From: G013214665 sp964649815
GTDB taxonomy: Bacteria > Pseudomonadota > Alphaproteobacteria > Rhodobacterales > Rhodobacteraceae
Direction of reading: 5' to 3'
Assembly (NCBI GenBank): GCA_964649815.1
Contig: CAZYQC010000011.1
Span: forward strand, 1 to 64,000
DNA: 64,000 bases
Part shown: piece after piece, positions 33,268 through 42,515 of the stretch
Layout: every line of letters starts with the position of its first letter
Position numbering within the stretch: position 1 is the first letter of the stretch
Made by a program: the position numbers and the translations under genes
The notes under the pieces: model-generated
What the model saw: only the letters and a program-made list of their open reading frames with translations
Database searches by the model: none
What the model was told of the DNA's origin: nothing

Positions 33268-33951
33268 ATGCGGCGGTTTCTGTTTCTATTGATTTTTGGG
33301 CTGGGCGGCGCAGGCATCCTGATTTGGCTCGGCGTCTGGCAGGTGCAGCGCCTGGCCTGGAAGGAAGACATGCTCGCGCAAATCGAGAGCCGTATCAGCG
33401 ATGCGCCGGTCGCGTTGCCAGACACGTTCGATCCCGCCCAGGATCGCTATATGCCAGTGGCCACCCAGGGTGCCTTTGATGGCGCGACATTGCGTGTTCT
33501 GATTTCGGTCAAGCGGGAAGGGCCGGGGTATCGGCTGATCACCCCGTTTGAGACCACAGATGCGCGGCGCATCTTGGTGGATCGTGGCTGGATCGGTGTC
33601 GAGGCGCCGCTGCCGTCCTTGCCCCAGGGGCGCGTGCGCGTGGTTGGAAACCTGCATTGGCCCGACGAGATCGACAGCTTTACACCAGAGCCGGACAAAG
33701 CGGGGAACACCTGGTTCGCGCGCGAGGTCTCGGTCATGGCCGAAGAGCTGGAAACCGAGCCTGTTTTGCTGGTTGTACGCGAAGCGTCGTATCCAGACCT
33801 TGGCGTGACGCCCTTGCCCGTGGACACGGCGGGCATTCCGAACGATCACCTGCAATACGCAATCACCTGGTTTTCCCTTGCCTTCATCTGGCTTGGGATG
33901 ACTGCTTTCTTCACGATGCGCTCGTCGCGTGTCGCAACACAAAGGCCCTGA
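33268..33951 (+). CDS. surf1: SURF1 family cytochrome oxidase biogenesis protein
   Basis: The 227-residue protein has two membrane helices, at the N-terminus (FLFLLIFGLGGAGILIWLGVWQVQRLAWK) written here as residues 3-31 and near the C-terminus (about 198-215), enclosing a periplasmic domain. GVWQVQR, RGWI and YAITWFSLA are family signatures. It helps insert heme A into subunit I. It begins shortly after the terminator at 33217-33255, so it needs read-through or a promoter of its own. thrC follows after 3 bases. Confidence 0.94.
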   Translation: MRRFLFLLIFGLGGAGILIWLGVWQVQRLAWKEDMLAQIESRISDAPVALPDTFDPAQDRYMPVATQGAFDGATLRVLISVKREGPGYRLITPFETTDARRILVDRGWIGVEAPLPSLPQGRVRVVGNLHWPDEIDSFTPEPDKAGNTWFAREVSVMAEELETEPVLLVVREASYPDLGVTPLPVDTAGIPNDHLQYAITWFSLAFIWLGMTAFFTMRSSRVATQRP

Positions 33952-33954
33952 CCC

Positions 33955-35343
33955 ATGCGGTATGTATCCACCCGCGGCTCTGCTCCTGAACTGACTTTCG
34001 AAGACACGATGCTGACCGGCCTGGCCCGCGATGGCGGGCTTTATGTCCCGGCAGAGATACCGGTGCTTGGCGCCGACGACATCGCTGCCATGCAAGGATT
34101 GCCGTACGAGGATATCGCCTATCGGGTCATGCGTCCCTTTGTGGGCGAGACGTTCACAGACGAAGAGTTTCGGGCCTGCATCGACAAAGCCTACGCCAGT
34201 TTTGGCCATGCGGCGCGCGCACCTTTGGTTCAGCTGGACCAGGGGCATTTCCTGCTCGAACTGTTCCACGGCCCGACCCTCGCCTTCAAAGATTTCGCCA
34301 TGCAATTGATTGGCCAGCTTTTTCAAACCGCGCTGAAACGGCGCGGTCAAAAGGTGACCATCGTCGGCGCAACCAGCGGCGACACAGGATCGGCCGCGAT
34401 AGAAGCCTTTCGCGGTTTGGAGAATGTCGATGTCTTCATCCTTTATCCGCATGGTCGCGTGTCAGAGGTGCAGCGCCGGCAAATGACCACCCCGGTCGAG
34501 CCAAACGTGCATGCCTTGGCGCTAGAGGGTGACTTTGACGATTGTCAGGCGCGTCTGAAGGATATGTTCAACGACTTTACCTTCCGTGATGAGGTTGGCC
34601 TTGCCGGGGTGAACTCGATCAATTGGGCGCGTGTGCTGGCCCAGGTGGTGTATTACTTTTCCTCGGCGGTCGCACTGGGCGCGCCAGAGCGCAGCGTGAG
34701 CTTTACGGTGCCCACCGGCAACTTTGGCGACATCTTTGCAGGCTATGTCGCCAAGCGCATGGGCTTGCCGATCGACAAGCTGGTCGTTGCGACGAACCAA
34801 AACGATATTCTCCACCGTTGTCTGAGCGGGCATGGCTATCACAAGGGGGAAACGATCCCCTCGATCAGCCCGTCAATGGATATTCAAGTGTCCTCCAACT
34901 TTGAACGCGCCCTTTTCGACGCCTACAATCGGGACGGGGCCGCTGTGGCGCAGTTGATGGACGAACTCAAAGCCGGGGGCTTCGACGTCAGCCAAGGCGC
35001 GCTGCAAGCTTTGCAAGAGATCTACCAATCCGGGCGCGTCTCTGAGGAAGAGACCAGCGCCCAGATCACAGCCTCTTTGGCCGCCAGCAATGAGCTTTTG
35101 TGCCCGCACAGCGCGATCGGCGTAAAGGTGGCCGAGGCGCTGCGCACGCCGCAGACGCCCATGATCACATTGGCGACCGCGCATCCTGCCAAATTCCCCG
35201 CTGCGGTTGAAGCTGCAACCGGAGTGCATCCGCCTCTTCCCCCGCGCATGGCAGACCTGTATGACAGGTCGGAACGGCTGACACGGGTGCCCAATGATCT
35301 TGCGGCACTCGAAGCGCATATCAGGGAACATCGCGCCTCGTGA
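33955..35343 (+). CDS. thrC: Threonine synthase
   Basis: This 462-residue PLP enzyme makes threonine from O-phosphohomoserine. The PLP-binding Lys112 is in GPTLAFKDFAMQ and the phosphate-binding region is GATSGDTGSAAIEAF. The N-terminus MRYVSTRG is characteristic. It lies 3 bases after surf1 and overlaps the M16 peptidase gene by four bases. The surf1-thrC-M16 order is common in Rhodobacterales and appears functionally mixed. Confidence 0.97.
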   Translation: MRYVSTRGSAPELTFEDTMLTGLARDGGLYVPAEIPVLGADDIAAMQGLPYEDIAYRVMRPFVGETFTDEEFRACIDKAYASFGHAARAPLVQLDQGHFLLELFHGPTLAFKDFAMQLIGQLFQTALKRRGQKVTIVGATSGDTGSAAIEAFRGLENVDVFILYPHGRVSEVQRRQMTTPVEPNVHALALEGDFDDCQARLKDMFNDFTFRDEVGLAGVNSINWARVLAQVVYYFSSAVALGAPERSVSFTVPTGNFGDIFAGYVAKRMGLPIDKLVVATNQNDILHRCLSGHGYHKGETIPSISPSMDIQVSSNFERALFDAYNRDGAAVAQLMDELKAGGFDVSQGALQALQEIYQSGRVSEEETSAQITASLAASNELLCPHSAIGVKVAEALRTPQTPMITLATAHPAKFPAAVEAATGVHPPLPPRMADLYDRSERLTRVPNDLAALEAHIREHRAS

Positions 35344-36602
35344 CAACGCAAATACACCGCCTCTCCAACGGCTTTCGCATCGTAACCGAACATATGCCGG
35401 GCCTTGCCTCGGCATCTATCGGGATTTGGGTCAATGCCGGCGCGCGTCATGAGCGCGTCCAGCAAAACGGAATTGCGCATTTCCTTGAGCATATGGCGTT
35501 CAAAGGCACCGAACGTCGGAGCGCGTTGCAAATCGCAGAGGCGATCGAAGATGTCGGGGGCTATATCAACGCCTACACCAGCCGCGAAGTGACGGCCTAT
35601 TACGCGCGTGTGCTGGGCAATGATGTTGCACTGGCGCTTGATGTGATTTCCGACATCCTGCTCAATCCGGTCTTTGACGAAAGCGAGATCGAGGTCGAGC
35701 GTGGCGTGATCCTGCAAGAAATCGGTCAGTCCCTGGACACGCCCGACGATGTGATCTTTGACTGGCTGCAAGAAAAAGCCTTTCCCGGACAGCCTCTGGG
35801 CCGTCCTATTCTGGGGCCGTCCGAGCGGGTGTCGCGGTTTGCACGCGATGATCTGCAAAGCTTTGTGGGCGAGCATTACGGGCCGGATCAGATGATCCTG
35901 TCTGCGGCAGGTATGGTGGATCACGACAGCCTGGTCGAAGCCGCGGAAAAGCTCTTTGGCCATTTGGCGCCACGCCCACGCGCAGCAGCCGAGCTGGGGC
36001 GCTTTGACGGTGGCGAGATGCGCCAGGTCAAGGCGTTGGAACAGGCGCATTTTGCTTTGGCCTTTGAAAGCCCCGGCTACCGCGACGATGCGATTTACAC
36101 CGCTCAGATCTATTCGGGCGCTTTGGGCGGCGGCATGTCGAGCCGCCTGTTCCAGGAAATCCGAGAGAACCGTGGCCTGTGCTATTCGATTTTTGCGCAA
36201 ACGGGCGCTTATGCCGACACTGGTATGACAACGATCTATGCGGGCACGTCGGGTGAACAACTGGCTGATCTGGCAACGCTGACCATCGACGAGATGAAGC
36301 GATGCGCCGCTGATTTGTCTCCGGCCGAGGTTGCGCGGGCGCGGGCGCAGATGAAAGCGGGTTTGTTGATGGGGCTCGAAAGCCCATCCAACCGGGCCGA
36401 GCGTTTGGCGCGTCTGGTCCAGATTTGGGATCGCGTGCCGCCCCTGGAAGAAACCGTCGCCCGTATTGACGCGGTCACAACCGGCGATGTGCGCGAGTTT
36501 GCGGCCCATATGGCGGAACAGGCGCCTGCAGCGATGGCGCTTTACGGCCCCGTTGACACAGCGCCAACGTTGGAACGTCTGCAGGAGAGGCGCGCCGCGT
36601 AA
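35340..36602 (+). CDS. M16 family zinc peptidase (processing-peptidase type)
   Basis: The 420-residue protein resembles mitochondrial processing peptidase beta and bacterial YmxG. The inverted zinc motif H47-F-L-E50-H51 is intact, with the distal Glu expected in IEVERGVILQEIGQ. The second half has GALGGGMSSRLFQEIRENRG and GLCYSIFA, the substrate-holding region. It starts with GTG at 35340, overlapping the thrC stop, and shares one base with the next gene. There is no signal peptide, so it acts in the cytosol. Confidence 0.94.
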   Translation: MTTQIHRLSNGFRIVTEHMPGLASASIGIWVNAGARHERVQQNGIAHFLEHMAFKGTERRSALQIAEAIEDVGGYINAYTSREVTAYYARVLGNDVALALDVISDILLNPVFDESEIEVERGVILQEIGQSLDTPDDVIFDWLQEKAFPGQPLGRPILGPSERVSRFARDDLQSFVGEHYGPDQMILSAAGMVDHDSLVEAAEKLFGHLAPRPRAAAELGRFDGGEMRQVKALEQAHFALAFESPGYRDDAIYTAQIYSGALGGGMSSRLFQEIRENRGLCYSIFAQTGAYADTGMTTIYAGTSGEQLADLATLTIDEMKRCAADLSPAEVARARAQMKAGLLMGLESPSNRAERLARLVQIWDRVPPLEETVARIDAVTTGDVREFAAHMAEQAPAAMALYGPVDTAPTLERLQERRAA

Positions 36603-37186
36603 TGCTTCTGGCCAAGCGCAAGCTTCGGATCGAAACAGAGCGGCTGACGTTGCGCCCGCCTATACATTCCGACTTTCGGTCCTGGACGTCGCTGCGACTG
36701 GCCAGCGAGAGCCATCTTGTCCCGTGGGAGCCCACCTGGGCAGAAGATCACCTCAGCCGCAAAGCCTTTACCAATCGTGTCTATTGGGCGCAGAGATCTG
36801 TGACCGCTGGCACGGCGATGCCGCTCTTTTTGATCCGCCGCTCGGATGACATTCTGATCGGGGCGATCACCTTGGACAACATCCGACGCGGACCTGCGCA
36901 GGCCGGCACATTGGGTTATTGGACGGGCGAGGCCTATGCCCGCCAAGGGTATATGCGCGAGGCGATCCTGGCGGTCGTTCATCACGCCTTCACGCGCCTG
37001 GACCTCAGCCGGATCGAAGCCGCGTGTTTGCCGGAAAACGCGGCGTCCCGCGGTCTGTTAGAGCGCAGCGGCTTTAAGTACGAAGGCGTTGCCCAAAGCT
37101 ATTTGCAGATCGATGGACGCTGGCGGACGCATGTTCTTTATGCGTCGTTGCGATCAGATCGGCGCGGGAAAACCGACGCGGGTTAA
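36602..37186 (+). CDS. GNAT acetyltransferase, RimJ type
   Basis: The 194-residue protein starts with RIETERLTLRPP, typical of RimJ/RimL-type acetyltransferases, and has an acetyl-CoA region GYWTGEAYARQGYMREAI and the ending LERSGFKYEGVAQSYLQIDG. It probably acetylates an N-terminus or a small amine; the target is unknown. It overlaps the M16 stop by one base (TAATG), so it is translated with it. Confidence 0.9.
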   Translation: MLLAKRKLRIETERLTLRPPIHSDFRSWTSLRLASESHLVPWEPTWAEDHLSRKAFTNRVYWAQRSVTAGTAMPLFLIRRSDDILIGAITLDNIRRGPAQAGTLGYWTGEAYARQGYMREAILAVVHHAFTRLDLSRIEAACLPENAASRGLLERSGFKYEGVAQSYLQIDGRWRTHVLYASLRSDRRGKTDAG

Positions 37187-37231
37187 CGCCGCTTGTTTGG
37201 GCATCTTGCCGGTGATCCGGCAATTTGCGGC

Positions 37232-37501
37232 CTAGGGCCAGGACCCATTGATGTGAATATCTCAACGCCGAAAAATGAGCGAGATCAATGGTTTGATCCC
37301 TGCGGCGAAGTCTGGTTGACTTTGCAAAGGGATCAAGACGTTGAGATTGTGCATTTCTCGGTGCCCTTCGGGTTCGCCGGATTTTGCGCCTGACGTCTGA
37401 TCAAAGCCTTGAAATAGAACCACTATTCCTGTGGCTTAGATCTTAGTCAGACACAAAATCTGGCGAATTGAGGCACTCACATTAATGGGTCCTGACCCTA
37501 G
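37232..37501. mobile_element. MITE-like element with ~30-bp terminal inverted repeats and CTAG flanks
   Basis: The two ends are inverted copies of each other. The left end reads CTAGGGCCAGGACCCATT then GATGTGAATATCTCAA; the right end, reverse complemented, reads CTAGGGTCAGGACCCATT then AATGTGAGTGCCTCAA. They match at 29 of 34 positions. The element without CTAG is about 262 bp. CTAG at both edges fits a 4-base target duplication as made by IS5-group elements (target YTAR). No transposase is encoded; a 66-codon frame reading into it (37193-37393) shows no similarity to a transposase. It fills most of the 365-base gap 37187-37551; I see nothing else in the gap. Confidence 0.75.
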
Positions 37502-37551
37502 CGGGCGAAAAAAGTCTTGGCCCGCGCGGGCGCTGTCCTACCCTTAAGCAC

Positions 37552-38370
37552 ATGCGCTTGATCATCGGTTTGTTCTTCCTCCTTTTTGCCACCGGCCTTG
37601 CCGCGCAAGACCGCACGCCCAGCCACTGCATCGCATTGGCCGAGGCGCCGGGCATGTCCTTTGTTCACCAGGCCAGCTTTGAAGCACCTGTTGCCGAAGA
37701 AACGGTGCGCATCCGATACATCGCGCATGCCAGCTTTCTGATCAGCACGCATGGCGGGTTGAATATGATCACGGATTACACCGGCTTTACCGGGCGCAGT
37801 GCGTTCGTGCCGGATGTGGTGACGATGAACCATGCGCATGGCTCGCATTGGACGGCCTTCCCCGATCCGGCCATCCCGCATGTTTTGCCGGGGTGGGGTG
37901 AATTCGGCAAAGGCGTCACACATCGCCTTGATCTGGGCGAAGTGCTGGTGCGCAATGTCTCAACCGATATTCGGTCCCAATTCGGGCGCACAGAACCCAA
38001 GGGCAATTCGATTTTCGTGTTCGAGGTCGCCGGGCTCTGCGTTGGGCATTTGGGGCATTTGCATCACGAACCAAGCGCCGAGCAATATGCAGCACTTGGG
38101 CGTCTGGACGTTGTCATGGCGCCGGTCGATGGGGGGATGACCCTCGATTTGCCGACGATGATAAACGTCATCAACCGGTTGCGATCCTCTATTGTCATCC
38201 CGATGCATTGGTTTGGTGAATACACGCTCAACGCCTTTTTGTCCGGGATGCGCGAGACGTTTCAGGTTGTGGACGTCGAAGGCCCGTCGCTTGACGTGTC
38301 GCTAAGCCGCTTGCCGTCGCGGCCCACAATCATGGTTTTGCGGCCTGAATTTTTGCCGGAAATTGAGTGA
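37552..38370 (+). CDS. Secreted metallo-beta-lactamase-fold hydrolase
   Basis: The 272-residue protein has a signal peptide (MRLIIGLFFLLFATGLAAQ) and a UlaG-like metallo-beta-lactamase fold. Metal-binding candidates are His-x-His-x2-His in NHAHGSHW (about 92-99), His in GHLGHLHH and a late His in IPMHWFGEY. The usual Asp of HxHxDH is replaced by Ser, which occurs in this subfamily. Substrate unknown. It starts 50 bases past the MITE-like element, which may affect its promoter. Confidence 0.82.
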   Translation: MRLIIGLFFLLFATGLAAQDRTPSHCIALAEAPGMSFVHQASFEAPVAEETVRIRYIAHASFLISTHGGLNMITDYTGFTGRSAFVPDVVTMNHAHGSHWTAFPDPAIPHVLPGWGEFGKGVTHRLDLGEVLVRNVSTDIRSQFGRTEPKGNSIFVFEVAGLCVGHLGHLHHEPSAEQYAALGRLDVVMAPVDGGMTLDLPTMINVINRLRSSIVIPMHWFGEYTLNAFLSGMRETFQVVDVEGPSLDVSLSRLPSRPTIMVLRPEFLPEIE

Positions 38371-38407
38371 CGGTTGCACCTGGGCAATCTGTGCCGGATA
38401 AGACGGC

Positions 38408-39823
38408 ATGCCTTTGACCTCCCTTACCGATGATGTGGCCGCGCAGTTTCGTGCGGCTTTGCCGGACGACAGATTTCGCGCACCAGAAGCGAAGTATCTC
38501 GAAGAACCTCGTGGCCGATTTGCGGGCCAGGCCGGTCTGATCGCAACACCTCACAGCACCGAAGACGTGGCGCGCCTGATCCGGCTGGCGTCTGACCTGA
38601 ACGTCGCTGTGGTGCCCTATGGCGGTGGGACGGGACTGGTCGGGGGGCAGGTTGCCGAAGGGGCGCTGGTGCCGCTTGTGATGTCGACAGAGCGCATGAC
38701 AAAGGTGCGCGCCGTCTATCCGCAGGAAAATGTGTTGATTGCGGATGCGGGCGTTATTTTGGCGGATGTTCAGGCGGCCGCGGCTGAGGCCGGTCGTCTG
38801 TTTCCGTTGTCACTTGCGGCAGAAGGCTCTGCCCGGATCGGCGGAAACCTCGCGACCAACGCGGGCGGCACAGGTGTTTTGCGATATGGCAACGCGCGCG
38901 ACCTCTGTCTGGGGGTCGAAGCGGTTTTGCCCGATGGCAGTATCTATCACGGTTTGTCGCGCCTTCGAAAAGACAACACCGGCTATGACCTGCGGCATCT
39001 GCTGATCGGTGCCGAGGGCACGCTTGGCATCATCACGGCCGCCGCGCTCAAGCTCTTTGCGCGCCCCTCAGATCGGGCGGTCGCGATGCTGGCGGTTGCG
39101 TCCCCACAGGCCGCACTGTCGGTTCTGGAATGCCTGCGCAACCACGCCGGCGAAAGTGTCAGCGCGTTCGAGCTGATCCACCGCCAAGGCTATGATTTTC
39201 TGCGCGACACCCTGCCTGATATTCGCCGCCCTTGGGACGATCCGCCGGATTGGTCCATCCTGGTCGAGCTTGGCATGTCCCACGCTGGCCAAGGCATTCA
39301 GACGCTGGAAACCGTGTTCGAAGAGACGGTGAACGCCGGGTGGGTCAGTGACGGTATGATCGCCCAATCCGAGGCTCAGGCCGACGCCTTTTGGTCTGTA
39401 CGCGAACATATCCCCGAGGCAAACCGGCGGATCGGGTCGGTGTCCAGTCACGACATTTCCGTCCCCTTGGGCGCGTTGCCCGCGTTCATCGAAGAAGGCG
39501 GGCGGCGTATCTCTCGGCTTGGCGCCTTTCGGATCAATTGTTTCGGCCATGTGGGCGATGGCAATTTGCACTACAACGTCTTTCCCATGCCCGGAAAATC
39601 CCGCGCAGACCATTTGGCCGAGCGTGACGAGATCAAGCGCGTTGTGCATGACCTGACCGATGAGCTTGGCGGTTCGGTCAGTGCCGAACATGGGGTCGGG
39701 CGGCTCAAGGTGAAGGATCTGGAACGCTATGGCGATCCGGCCAAGCTGGCGGCAATGCGGGCGATCAAGTCGGCGCTTGATCCCAAGGGCATCATGAACC
39801 CAGGCGCCGTTCTGCGCGCGTGA
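38408..39823 (+). CDS. FAD-linked oxidase, D-2-hydroxyacid dehydrogenase type (GlcD family)
   Basis: The 471-residue flavoprotein has the PCMH FAD-binding domain (PYGGGTGLVGGQ, GGNLATNAGGTGVLRYGN, IGAEGTLGIIT) and the FAD-oxidase C-terminal domain with the metal/substrate motif HVGDGNLHYNV and EHGVGRLK. Relatives oxidise D-lactate, glycolate or D-2-hydroxyglutarate. The motif pattern fits D-2-hydroxyglutarate or D-lactate dehydrogenase best, but the substrate cannot be fixed from sequence. It follows the MBL gene by 37 bases. Confidence 0.92.
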   Translation: MPLTSLTDDVAAQFRAALPDDRFRAPEAKYLEEPRGRFAGQAGLIATPHSTEDVARLIRLASDLNVAVVPYGGGTGLVGGQVAEGALVPLVMSTERMTKVRAVYPQENVLIADAGVILADVQAAAAEAGRLFPLSLAAEGSARIGGNLATNAGGTGVLRYGNARDLCLGVEAVLPDGSIYHGLSRLRKDNTGYDLRHLLIGAEGTLGIITAAALKLFARPSDRAVAMLAVASPQAALSVLECLRNHAGESVSAFELIHRQGYDFLRDTLPDIRRPWDDPPDWSILVELGMSHAGQGIQTLETVFEETVNAGWVSDGMIAQSEAQADAFWSVREHIPEANRRIGSVSSHDISVPLGALPAFIEEGGRRISRLGAFRINCFGHVGDGNLHYNVFPMPGKSRADHLAERDEIKRVVHDLTDELGGSVSAEHGVGRLKVKDLERYGDPAKLAAMRAIKSALDPKGIMNPGAVLRA

Positions 39824-39937
39824 TCCGGGGGGACAGCAGCGCCTTTCGTTACAAGTTCTGACAAAGGCGTGGGGGGCTCTGGTTTTGGCGGTTTCAATGG
39901 ATAGGTTAAGGCCACTTCAGAAACGACGGAGGCCCGG

Positions 39938-40396
39938 ATGCCAGTTATTTCAAGACGTATGATGTTAGCAGCCACGCTGGCGGCACCCGTTGCCGCGATC
40001 GCCTGGCCAGCCCAAGCGAAGACAAAGTCGGTCTATTCAGACCGAGGTGTGGCCGTGGATGGCAGTGATGTCGTGGCCTATTTCACCCAAGGCAAACCTG
40101 TCGCAGGCAGCAAAGACATCACGCATGATTGGAATGGAGTGACTTGGCGCTTTTCGTCTGAGGCCAATCGCGCGGCCTTTGCCGCCGCGCCCGAGACATA
40201 TGCCCCGCAATATGGCGGCTATTGCGCCTATGCCGTCAGCGAAGGCTATACGGCCTCTACGACGCCAGAAGCGTGGCGCATTGTGGATGGCAAGCTCTAC
40301 CTCAACTATTCGCGCCGGGTGCAGCGCCGTTGGGAAGGCGACATTCCAGGGCGGATCGCAGCCGCTGACGCCAATTGGCCTGAGGTTTTGAACTAA
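39938..40396 (+). CDS. YHS-domain protein with signal sequence
   Basis: The 152-residue protein has an N-terminal export signal (SRRMMLAATLAAPVAAIAWPAQA), with an RR pair that hints at Tat export, and a YHS domain with VDGSDVVAYFTQGKPVAGS and APQYGGYCAYAVSEGY. YHS domains bind metals such as copper or iron in some proteins. It converges with apt, stops 11 bases apart, and is 114 bases after the FAD oxidase. Role unknown. Confidence 0.88.
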   Translation: MPVISRRMMLAATLAAPVAAIAWPAQAKTKSVYSDRGVAVDGSDVVAYFTQGKPVAGSKDITHDWNGVTWRFSSEANRAAFAAAPETYAPQYGGYCAYAVSEGYTASTTPEAWRIVDGKLYLNYSRRVQRRWEGDIPGRIAAADANWPEVLN

Positions 40397-40407
40397 ACGC
40401 CTGAGGG

Positions 40408-40938
40408 TCAGTCGCCGTCAAAAGCGCATAGGGCATGGACATCCATGCCCATCGCCTCAAGCTTTTTGCGACCGCCGAGGTCGGGCAGATCGACAACAAA
40501 GGCACAGCCTATGATTTGCCCGCCCAAACGCTCGACCAACTTGATCCCCGCCTCTGCGGTGCCGCCAGTGGCCAAGAGATCGTCAACCAGCAAAATCTTC
40601 TCGCCCGCAGTGATGGCATCGTCATGAACCTCGACAACGGCCTCGCCGTATTCGAGCGTGTAGGCTTGGCTGATGGTGGCCCCGGGCAGCTTGCCTTTCT
40701 TGCGGATGGGCACAAACCCGACCGAGAGCTGGTGCGCAATCGCGCCGCCCAGAATAAATCCGCGCGCCTCAAGACCCACAACCTTGTCAATGCGCATCCC
40801 CGCATAGGGGTGCAGCATTTGATCGACGGCAATGCGAAAGCCGCGCGGGTCCGCAAAAAGCGTGGTGACATCGCGGAACATGATCCCTTCGTGGGGAAAG
40901 TCGACAATAGTGCGGATGTAATCCTGAACGGTTTTCAT
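40408..40938 (-). CDS. apt: Adenine phosphoribosyltransferase
   Basis: The 176-residue enzyme makes AMP from adenine and PRPP. The PRPP loop ILLVDDLLATGGTA (115-128) and the dimer/hood segments FRDVTTLFADP and GLEARGFILG are standard. The start at MKTVQDYIRT matches the family; it overlaps the LysE gene by four bases. With mtnP it forms a two-step salvage of methylthioadenosine to AMP. Confidence 0.97.
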   Translation of the reverse strand: MKTVQDYIRTIVDFPHEGIMFRDVTTLFADPRGFRIAVDQMLHPYAGMRIDKVVGLEARGFILGGAIAHQLSVGFVPIRKKGKLPGATISQAYTLEYGEAVVEVHDDAITAGEKILLVDDLLATGGTAEAGIKLVERLGGQIIGCAFVVDLPDLGGRKKLEAMGMDVHALCAFDGD

Positions 40939-41570
40939 GCTGTTTTCCGTAAGGTTGCGGTGAAAAGACCCATGCCAATCAGTGTCACGCCACCGATGCG
41001 CGCCAGCCACGTCTGAAAGCCTGGTCGTTTCACCTGTGAATTCAAGGCGTTGGCCGCCAATGCAAAGACCAGCGCGTTGACGGCGGCGATGCTGACAAAG
41101 GTCGCCACCAAGATCGCCGCCTGGGGGGCGAAGGCCTGGTCAGGGGTGATGAACTGGGGAACGAATGCCACGAAAAAGGTGTTGGATTTTGGGTTCAGCG
41201 CCGTAACGGTCAGCAAGTCGCGAAACACCCGTCTGGCCGGTTGCTCTTTGGGCTGTGCGCGCAAAAGCGTCGCGTCTTGGCGGCCCAGCGTGCTGCGCAG
41301 CATTTTAAGGCCAAGATAAACCAGATACGCGGCCCCCACCCATTTCAATATGGTGAAGGCCGTGGCCGAGGCCAAAAAGAGCGCGCCCAACCCGATGACC
41401 GACAAGGACATGGCAACCAGATCGCCCGCGGCGACACCAAGGGCAGAGGCCACCGCGACCCGCCGACCTTGTGAGAGGGCATAGCTGAGGACCAACAAAA
41501 TTGTCGGTCCGGGGATCACCAAAAGCGCGGTCGAAGCAGCGGCGAATGTCAGCCAGAGTTCAAAGGTCAT
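40935..41570 (-). CDS. LysE/RhtB family amino-acid exporter
   Basis: A 211-residue inner-membrane exporter with about six helices and the family signature PGPTILLVLSYALSQGRRVAVASALGVAAGD near the N-terminus (given as residues 20-50). NPKSNTFFVAFVPQFI is the second conserved region. Substrates of relatives are amino acids such as homoserine, threonine or lysine. It lies between mtnP and apt, overlapping apt (ATGA) and 12 bases after mtnP, so it is co-expressed with MTA salvage. Confidence 0.9.
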   Translation of the reverse strand: MTFELWLTFAAASTALLVIPGPTILLVLSYALSQGRRVAVASALGVAAGDLVAMSLSVIGLGALFLASATAFTILKWVGAAYLVYLGLKMLRSTLGRQDATLLRAQPKEQPARRVFRDLLTVTALNPKSNTFFVAFVPQFITPDQAFAPQAAILVATFVSIAAVNALVFALAANALNSQVKRPGFQTWLARIGGVTLIGMGLFTATLRKTA

Positions 41571-41582
41571 TGCGTGGTCTCT

Positions 41583-42461
41583 TTACCCATTCAGAACCCG
41601 GCCCGCGACCGCATCCAGCTTGGCCACAAGTGCTGGATCGCGCTTGTCTGGGGCGGTCAGGATCGCAAATTCGAGCGCCTTGTCGCATCCATGCGGACAG
41701 TCCGCGCGATCGGCGCCCAAAAGCGCAGGCAGGCGCTTGACCATCTCGCGGCCTTTGTCGGCATTTCCCATAAGTGTTTGAATAATCTGGGTGACATCCA
41801 CCTCGCCGTGATCCGGGTGCCAGCTGTCGTAATCGGTGATCATCGCGACCGAGGCGTAGCACAGCTCGGCCTCGCGGGCGAGTTTCGCCTCTGGCATGTT
41901 GGTCATGCCAATCACATCAGCGCCCCAGCTTTCGCGATACATTTTGGATTCCGCCAGCGTGGAAAACTGCGGCCCCTCCATCGCCAGATACGTGCCACCA
42001 CGGTGGACCGTGATGTCTGCGTCTTTTGCCGCCGTTTCGCAAGCGTCCGAGAGGCGCGGACAGGTGGGATGCGCCACAGACACATGCGCCACACAGCCCG
42101 TGCCAAAGAACGATTTCTCACGCGCGAAGGTGCGGTCAATGAACTGATCCACGATCACAAAATGCCCCGGCGCCATATCCTCGCGGAAAGACCCACAGGC
42201 CGAGACCGAAATGACATCGGTACAACCCAAGCGTTTGAGCGCGTCTATATTCGCACGGTAGGGGACTGTTGTCGGGCTGTGGACATGGCCCCGGCCATGT
42301 CGCGGCAGAAAGACCATCGGAACGCCGTCCAGCACACCGGTGAGGATCTCGTCTGACGGATCGCCCCAGGGTGTCTCAACGTGCACCCATTCCGCATCTT
42401 GCAGGCCATCGATGTCGTAAATGCCAGAGCCTCCGATAACTGCGATTTTCGTTTGTGCCAT
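41583..42461 (-). CDS. mtnP: S-methyl-5'-thioadenosine phosphorylase
   Basis: The 292-residue enzyme splits methylthioadenosine, a by-product of polyamine and homoserine-lactone synthesis, into adenine and methylthioribose-1-phosphate. Recognised segments are IAVIGGSGIYDIDG, LPRHGRGHVHSPTTVPYRANI, SACGSFREDMAPGHFVIVDQ and EGPQFSTLAESKMYRE. Adenine is then used by Apt from the same operon. Length is normal. Confidence 0.96.
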   Translation of the reverse strand: MAQTKIAVIGGSGIYDIDGLQDAEWVHVETPWGDPSDEILTGVLDGVPMVFLPRHGRGHVHSPTTVPYRANIDALKRLGCTDVISVSACGSFREDMAPGHFVIVDQFIDRTFAREKSFFGTGCVAHVSVAHPTCPRLSDACETAAKDADITVHRGGTYLAMEGPQFSTLAESKMYRESWGADVIGMTNMPEAKLAREAELCYASVAMITDYDSWHPDHGEVDVTQIIQTLMGNADKGREMVKRLPALLGADRADCPHGCDKALEFAILTAPDKRDPALVAKLDAVAGRVLNG

Positions 42462-42515
42462 ATGCTCCTCATTTGCGACGTGCCCCGCTCACTAAGACAC
42501 TTTGCGCGCGCGGGA

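Noticed and set aside
35022..36509. A 495-codon frame opposite the M16 peptidase and thrC end
   Set aside because: It spans two real genes on the other strand and has no family features.
37193..37393. A 66-codon frame overlapping the left part of the MITE-like element
   Set aside because: It starts outside the element and crosses its border, has no ribosome site and no similarity to a transposase.
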